64,000 bases of DNA, from NCBI GenBank assembly GCA_016714045.1, contig JADJNY010000009.1:62001-126000 (forward strand), written 5' to 3'. The stretch's first letter is position 1. Each line of letters begins with the position of its first letter. The notes under the pieces were generated by a model. That model saw nothing but the letters and a program-made list of their open reading frames with translations, made no database searches and was not told the origin of the DNA. The DNA is from Planctomycetota bacterium. Lineage in GTDB: Bacteria > Planctomycetota > UBA1135 > GCA-002686595. This document shows, piece after piece, positions 61,503 through 64,000 of the stretch. The position numbers were made by a program, and so were the translations under genes.

Positions 61503-62019
61503 GGCGCGCGCGTTGCTCGCGGAAGCGGAGGAGCTCCACGCGCACGAGCCGGCGCTGCGCGCGCTGCCCGTGGACCTCGCGTGGATGCACGGGGCGCTGG
61601 AGCACGTGCGCGGCGCGGCGAGCCGTGGGAGGTCGTCGCGCGGGCTCGCACGCCTCGTGGTCGCGAAGTACGCGCTGTGCCTCGTCGCCGCGCTCGTCCC
61701 CGTCGCGTGCGCGATCGCGACGAGCATGGCGTGGATCGCGCTCGTGGCGCCGCTCGCGTTCTACGTCGTCGAGGCGCAGCTCGTGTTCCTCCTCCCGGTC
61801 GTCGCCGACGGGAGCGCGCATCCCTGGCGCGACGCCTGGCGAGCGACCCGCGCCGCGGGCGGGACCGCGCGCGTGACGTCGATCGTCGTGCCGATCGCGG
61901 GCTTCATGCTCTTCGAGGGCCTCGCGGGCCGCGGCTTCGTGCGCAGCTGGCTCGTCGGCTGCCTCGCCGTCGTGCTCTGGTACGAGGACGTGCGCCGCGC
62001 CGCGCGGAGCGTGCCGTGA
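61495..62019 (+). CDS. Membrane protein of unknown function
   Basis: 174 residues. An acidic N-terminal helical part (MDEARALLAEAEELHAHEPA) precedes four hydrophobic helices (LVVAKYALCLVAALVPVACA, IALVAPLAFYVVEAQLVFLL, SIVVPIAGFMLFEGLAG, WLVGCLAVVLWYEDV). It begins inside the end of the previous gene and is coupled by GTGA to the metallophosphoesterase. The three-gene block suggests a shared envelope function. No family recognised. Confidence 0.7.
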   Translation: MDEARALLAEAEELHAHEPALRALPVDLAWMHGALEHVRGAASRGRSSRGLARLVVAKYALCLVAALVPVACAIATSMAWIALVAPLAFYVVEAQLVFLLPVVADGSAHPWRDAWRATRAAGGTARVTSIVVPIAGFMLFEGLAGRGFVRSWLVGCLAVVLWYEDVRRAARSVP

Positions 62020-62708
62020 GCCGCGAGCTCGACGTGCGCCACGAACGCGTCGCGACCCGCGCGCGGCCTGGAGCGCGGCTCCTCTACGCGAGCGACCTGC
62101 ACCTCGGCTGGCCGTGGACCCGATGTGTGCCGAATCAAGTGCTCGCCGCCGTGCGCGCGACGCAGCCCGACGCGCTGCTCCTCGGCGGCGACTTGTGCGA
62201 TGGAGCGCGCTCCTTGCCGGCGCTCGCCGCGCTGGTGCGCAGCGCGCGCGAGCTCACCCACGTCCTGGCCGTGCCCGGCAACCACGACCTGCGGCTCGGC
62301 GCCGATCGTGTGCGCGCCACGGTCGTCGAGTCGGGCGGCGCATGGCTCGTCGAGCGCGCGCACGCGGCGCGCGGGTTCGTGGTCGAGGGGCGGGCGCTGG
62401 CCCGCGGCGCCGAGACAGCGAACGACGGGAGCGCGCGCGTCCTCTGCGCGCACCGTCCCGCGATCGTGTCCGCGGCGGCGCGCGCCGGCTTCGACGTCGT
62501 GCTCGCGGGACACCTGCACGGCGGGCAGTGCGTGCTGTTCGAGCGCGGCGGTCGCCTCTACCCCTACGCGTGGCTCGATCGATGGAACGGGCTGCGCTTC
62601 GAGCTCGGCGGGACGACGATGCTCGTCAGCCGCGGCGCGGGCGATGCGCTCCCGCTCCGCTTCCGCTGTCCGCGCGAGGTCGTCTTGTGTGAGCTCGTCA
62701 GCGCGTGA
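62016..62708 (+). CDS. Metallophosphoesterase (calcineurin-like)
   Basis: 230 residues. All signature motifs are present: YASDLHLGW (D-x-H), LLGGDLCDG (GDxxD), AVPGNHDLRLG (GNHD), CAHRPAIV (H) and LAGHLHGGQ (GHxH). The dimetal site should hydrolyse phosphomono- or diesters. Close sizes are found among UDP-diacylglucosamine hydrolase-like and YkuE-like enzymes. The GTG start at 62016 overlaps the previous stop (GTGA). Last gene of a coupled trio. The substrate may be a lipid phosphate given the two membrane partners, but that is inference. Confidence 0.9.
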   Translation: MSRELDVRHERVATRARPGARLLYASDLHLGWPWTRCVPNQVLAAVRATQPDALLLGGDLCDGARSLPALAALVRSARELTHVLAVPGNHDLRLGADRVRATVVESGGAWLVERAHAARGFVVEGRALARGAETANDGSARVLCAHRPAIVSAAARAGFDVVLAGHLHGGQCVLFERGGRLYPYAWLDRWNGLRFELGGTTMLVSRGAGDALPLRFRCPREVVLCELVSA

Positions 62709-62714
62709 AACGCA

Positions 62715-62739
62715 CACGGCCCCGTCCAGCGGGGCCGTG
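62715..62739. terminator. Hairpin between convergent genes
   Basis: CACGGCCCCG-TCCAG-CGGGGCCGTG, a perfect 10-bp stem 6 bp after the metallophosphoesterase stop and 23 bp before the desaturase stop on the other strand. Probably used in both directions. Confidence 0.65.
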
Positions 62740-62762
62740 CAAGCGTCGGTGCGAGAGCGCGC

Positions 62763-63725
62763 TCAGCGCTTCAGGTGCTGCCAGCGGCGCTCGACGATCT
62801 TCACCGGCACCGGGTTCAGGTCCCACACGAGCCCGAGCGTCTTCAACACGACGAGCCCGTAGTACGTGAGGTCGTACTCCCACCACAGGAAGCCGTTGCG
62901 CGCGGACGGCTGGTAGTAGTGGTGGTTGTTGTGCCAGCCCTCGCCGAGCGTGAGGATCGCGAGCCACGGGTTGTTGCGGCTCGTGTCCGTCGTTTCGTAC
63001 GGACGCGAACCGAACAGGTGCGACAGCGAGTTGATCGTGAACGTCGCGTGGCCGAGCACGATCGTCGAGATCAGCCCCCACACGACCATCTGGAACCCGC
63101 TCGTGCCGAGCGACGGGTTCATCGCATTCAGGAGCGCGCCGAGCCCGAAGAGCGACAGGAAGAGCAGCGCCGGCACCAGCATGTCGAAGCGGTCGAGGAA
63201 GCACAGCTCCGGGTAGCGCGTCAGGTCCGGCACGCGCTCGACGCGCGTCTTGAAGTTGCGCCGGTCCGTGATCCAGCCAACGTGCGCCCACCAGAAGCCG
63301 TTGCGGATCGGCGAGTGGATGTCCTGCTCGTCGTCGGAGTGCTGATGGTGGTGGCGATGGTGCGCCGCCCACCAGAGCGGGCCGCGCTGCACGGCACTCG
63401 CGCCCATCACCGCGAACACGAACTGCATCGGGCGGCTCGTCTTGAACGCGCGGTGCGAGAAGTAGCGGTGGTAGAAGCCCGTGATCGCGAACATGCGCAC
63501 GACGTACAGCGCGAACGCAACACCGACCGCGACCCAGCTCCACCCGACGAGGAACACGAACCCGCAGGCGAGGTGGAGCAGCGCGAAGGGGAGCACGCGC
63601 ACCCAGTCGAAGCCCTTCGACTTCACGGTCGCGTCCTCGCGCCCGGCCCAGGTGTCGAACCAACGGACGACGGCGAGCAGGGATTCGTGGCCGCGGGAGC
63701 GGCGGGTCTCGAGGTGGGTAGTCAT
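62763..63725 (-). CDS. Acyl-CoA / fatty-acid delta-9-type desaturase
   Basis: 320 residues. Membrane di-iron desaturase with the three histidine boxes HRYFSH, HHRHHHQHSD and HNNHHYYQP in order. Four or so membrane helices (FALLHLACGFVFLVGWSWVA, VFAVMGASAVQRGPLWW, LVPALLFLSLFGLG, VVWGLISTIVLGHATF) place the boxes on the cytoplasmic face. These enzymes insert a double bond into saturated acyl chains and so tune membrane fluidity. The usual stearoyl-CoA desaturase spacing is kept. It stands alone, convergent with the metallophosphoesterase. Confidence 0.94.
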   Translation of the reverse strand: MTTHLETRRSRGHESLLAVVRWFDTWAGREDATVKSKGFDWVRVLPFALLHLACGFVFLVGWSWVAVGVAFALYVVRMFAITGFYHRYFSHRAFKTSRPMQFVFAVMGASAVQRGPLWWAAHHRHHHQHSDDEQDIHSPIRNGFWWAHVGWITDRRNFKTRVERVPDLTRYPELCFLDRFDMLVPALLFLSLFGLGALLNAMNPSLGTSGFQMVVWGLISTIVLGHATFTINSLSHLFGSRPYETTDTSRNNPWLAILTLGEGWHNNHHYYQPSARNGFLWWEYDLTYYGLVVLKTLGLVWDLNPVPVKIVERRWQHLKR

Positions 63726-64000
63726 GCTGTGGAGGTCGGAGTCGGAGAGCGCCAGCTCCAGCGCGATCCGGCCGCGCGGGCTCCCACGCCCCCGCGGCGC
63801 GCCCGATCAGGGGGGCGCGTGCGCCCGGACGCTCCTTGCGGCAGAGGTCCGGACCCGGTTCTGGAACGACGATCGATACGAACGGGGCCCCATCACGCCG
63901 TCCGTCCCGGGAGCGCGCAAGGAGGAACCGGGGAGACCTTCGGGAAAGTGTCCGTAGCGCGCGGGGAGGCGGTTCCGGGCGCCGCAATCGCGCACCGACG
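63726..64000. other. Upstream region of the desaturase, no gene seen
   Basis: The last 275 bp of the window show only short low-complexity frames. It probably includes the desaturase promoter. No palindrome or riboswitch core was recognised. Confidence 0.4.

Overview
The window is very GC-rich and densely coded, and it reads like a chromosome segment of a planctomycete. This placement is an inference from gene content. Three secreted beta-propeller proteins end in the same six-cysteine domain built around GDGS and CPC motifs. There is also a DUF1080 lipoprotein, many secreted proteins of unknown role, and sigma factors fused to large membrane-anchored C-termini. Shine-Dalgarno sequences are patchy, and several starts are GTG or TTG. 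I saw no rRNA, tRNA, CRISPR array, phage or insertion sequence.

Layout. Positions 1-5.5 kb hold two secreted propeller proteins and purB. Positions 5.6-11 kb hold a sigma-membrane fusion and a nadC / RsbW-like / VanZ-like operon. Positions 11-19 kb hold a secreted CAP-domain protein, an FlhG-like / ComEA-like / ribbon-helix-helix operon, ruvC, and the ispD-ispF pair of the MEP isoprenoid pathway. Positions 19-23.6 kb hold secreted and membrane-anchored proteins and dps. Positions 23.9-29.3 kb hold a complete tripartite ABC efflux operon behind a TetR-type repressor whose likely operator overlaps its own start codon. Positions 29.6-36 kb hold small lipoproteins, a DUF2752 protein, a free-standing CZB zinc-binding domain, an MsbA-type exporter and a SurA/PpiC-like protein. 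Positions 36-48.4 kb hold a third propeller protein, a DUF4143 ATPase with operator-like repeats, a second sigma-membrane fusion and a collagen-like repeat protein. Positions 49-53 kb hold secreted HEAT-repeat, degenerate-peptidase and DUF1080 proteins. Positions 54-57.5 kb hold a tandem pair of B12-binding radical SAM enzymes. Positions 58-64 kb hold a TonB-dependent receptor, a coupled membrane / metallophosphoesterase set and a fatty-acid desaturase.

Themes. Most of the coding capacity serves the envelope: efflux, export, lipoproteins, adhesive repeats and outer-membrane uptake. Two genes join an ECF-type sigma factor to a transmembrane helix and a large extracytoplasmic tail in one chain, and three more proteins carry the same kind of tail without the sigma part. 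Intergenic DNA is unusual. A hairpin element of about 170 bp with a conserved AGGA loop occurs three times, each time just downstream of a gene on the same strand. Several unrelated minisatellites (31, 37, 38, 45, 53 and 54 bp units) are also present. Two long genes, the collagen-like protein and the TonB receptor, carry single-base frameshifts in GC-rich DNA. These could be assembly errors or real lesions.
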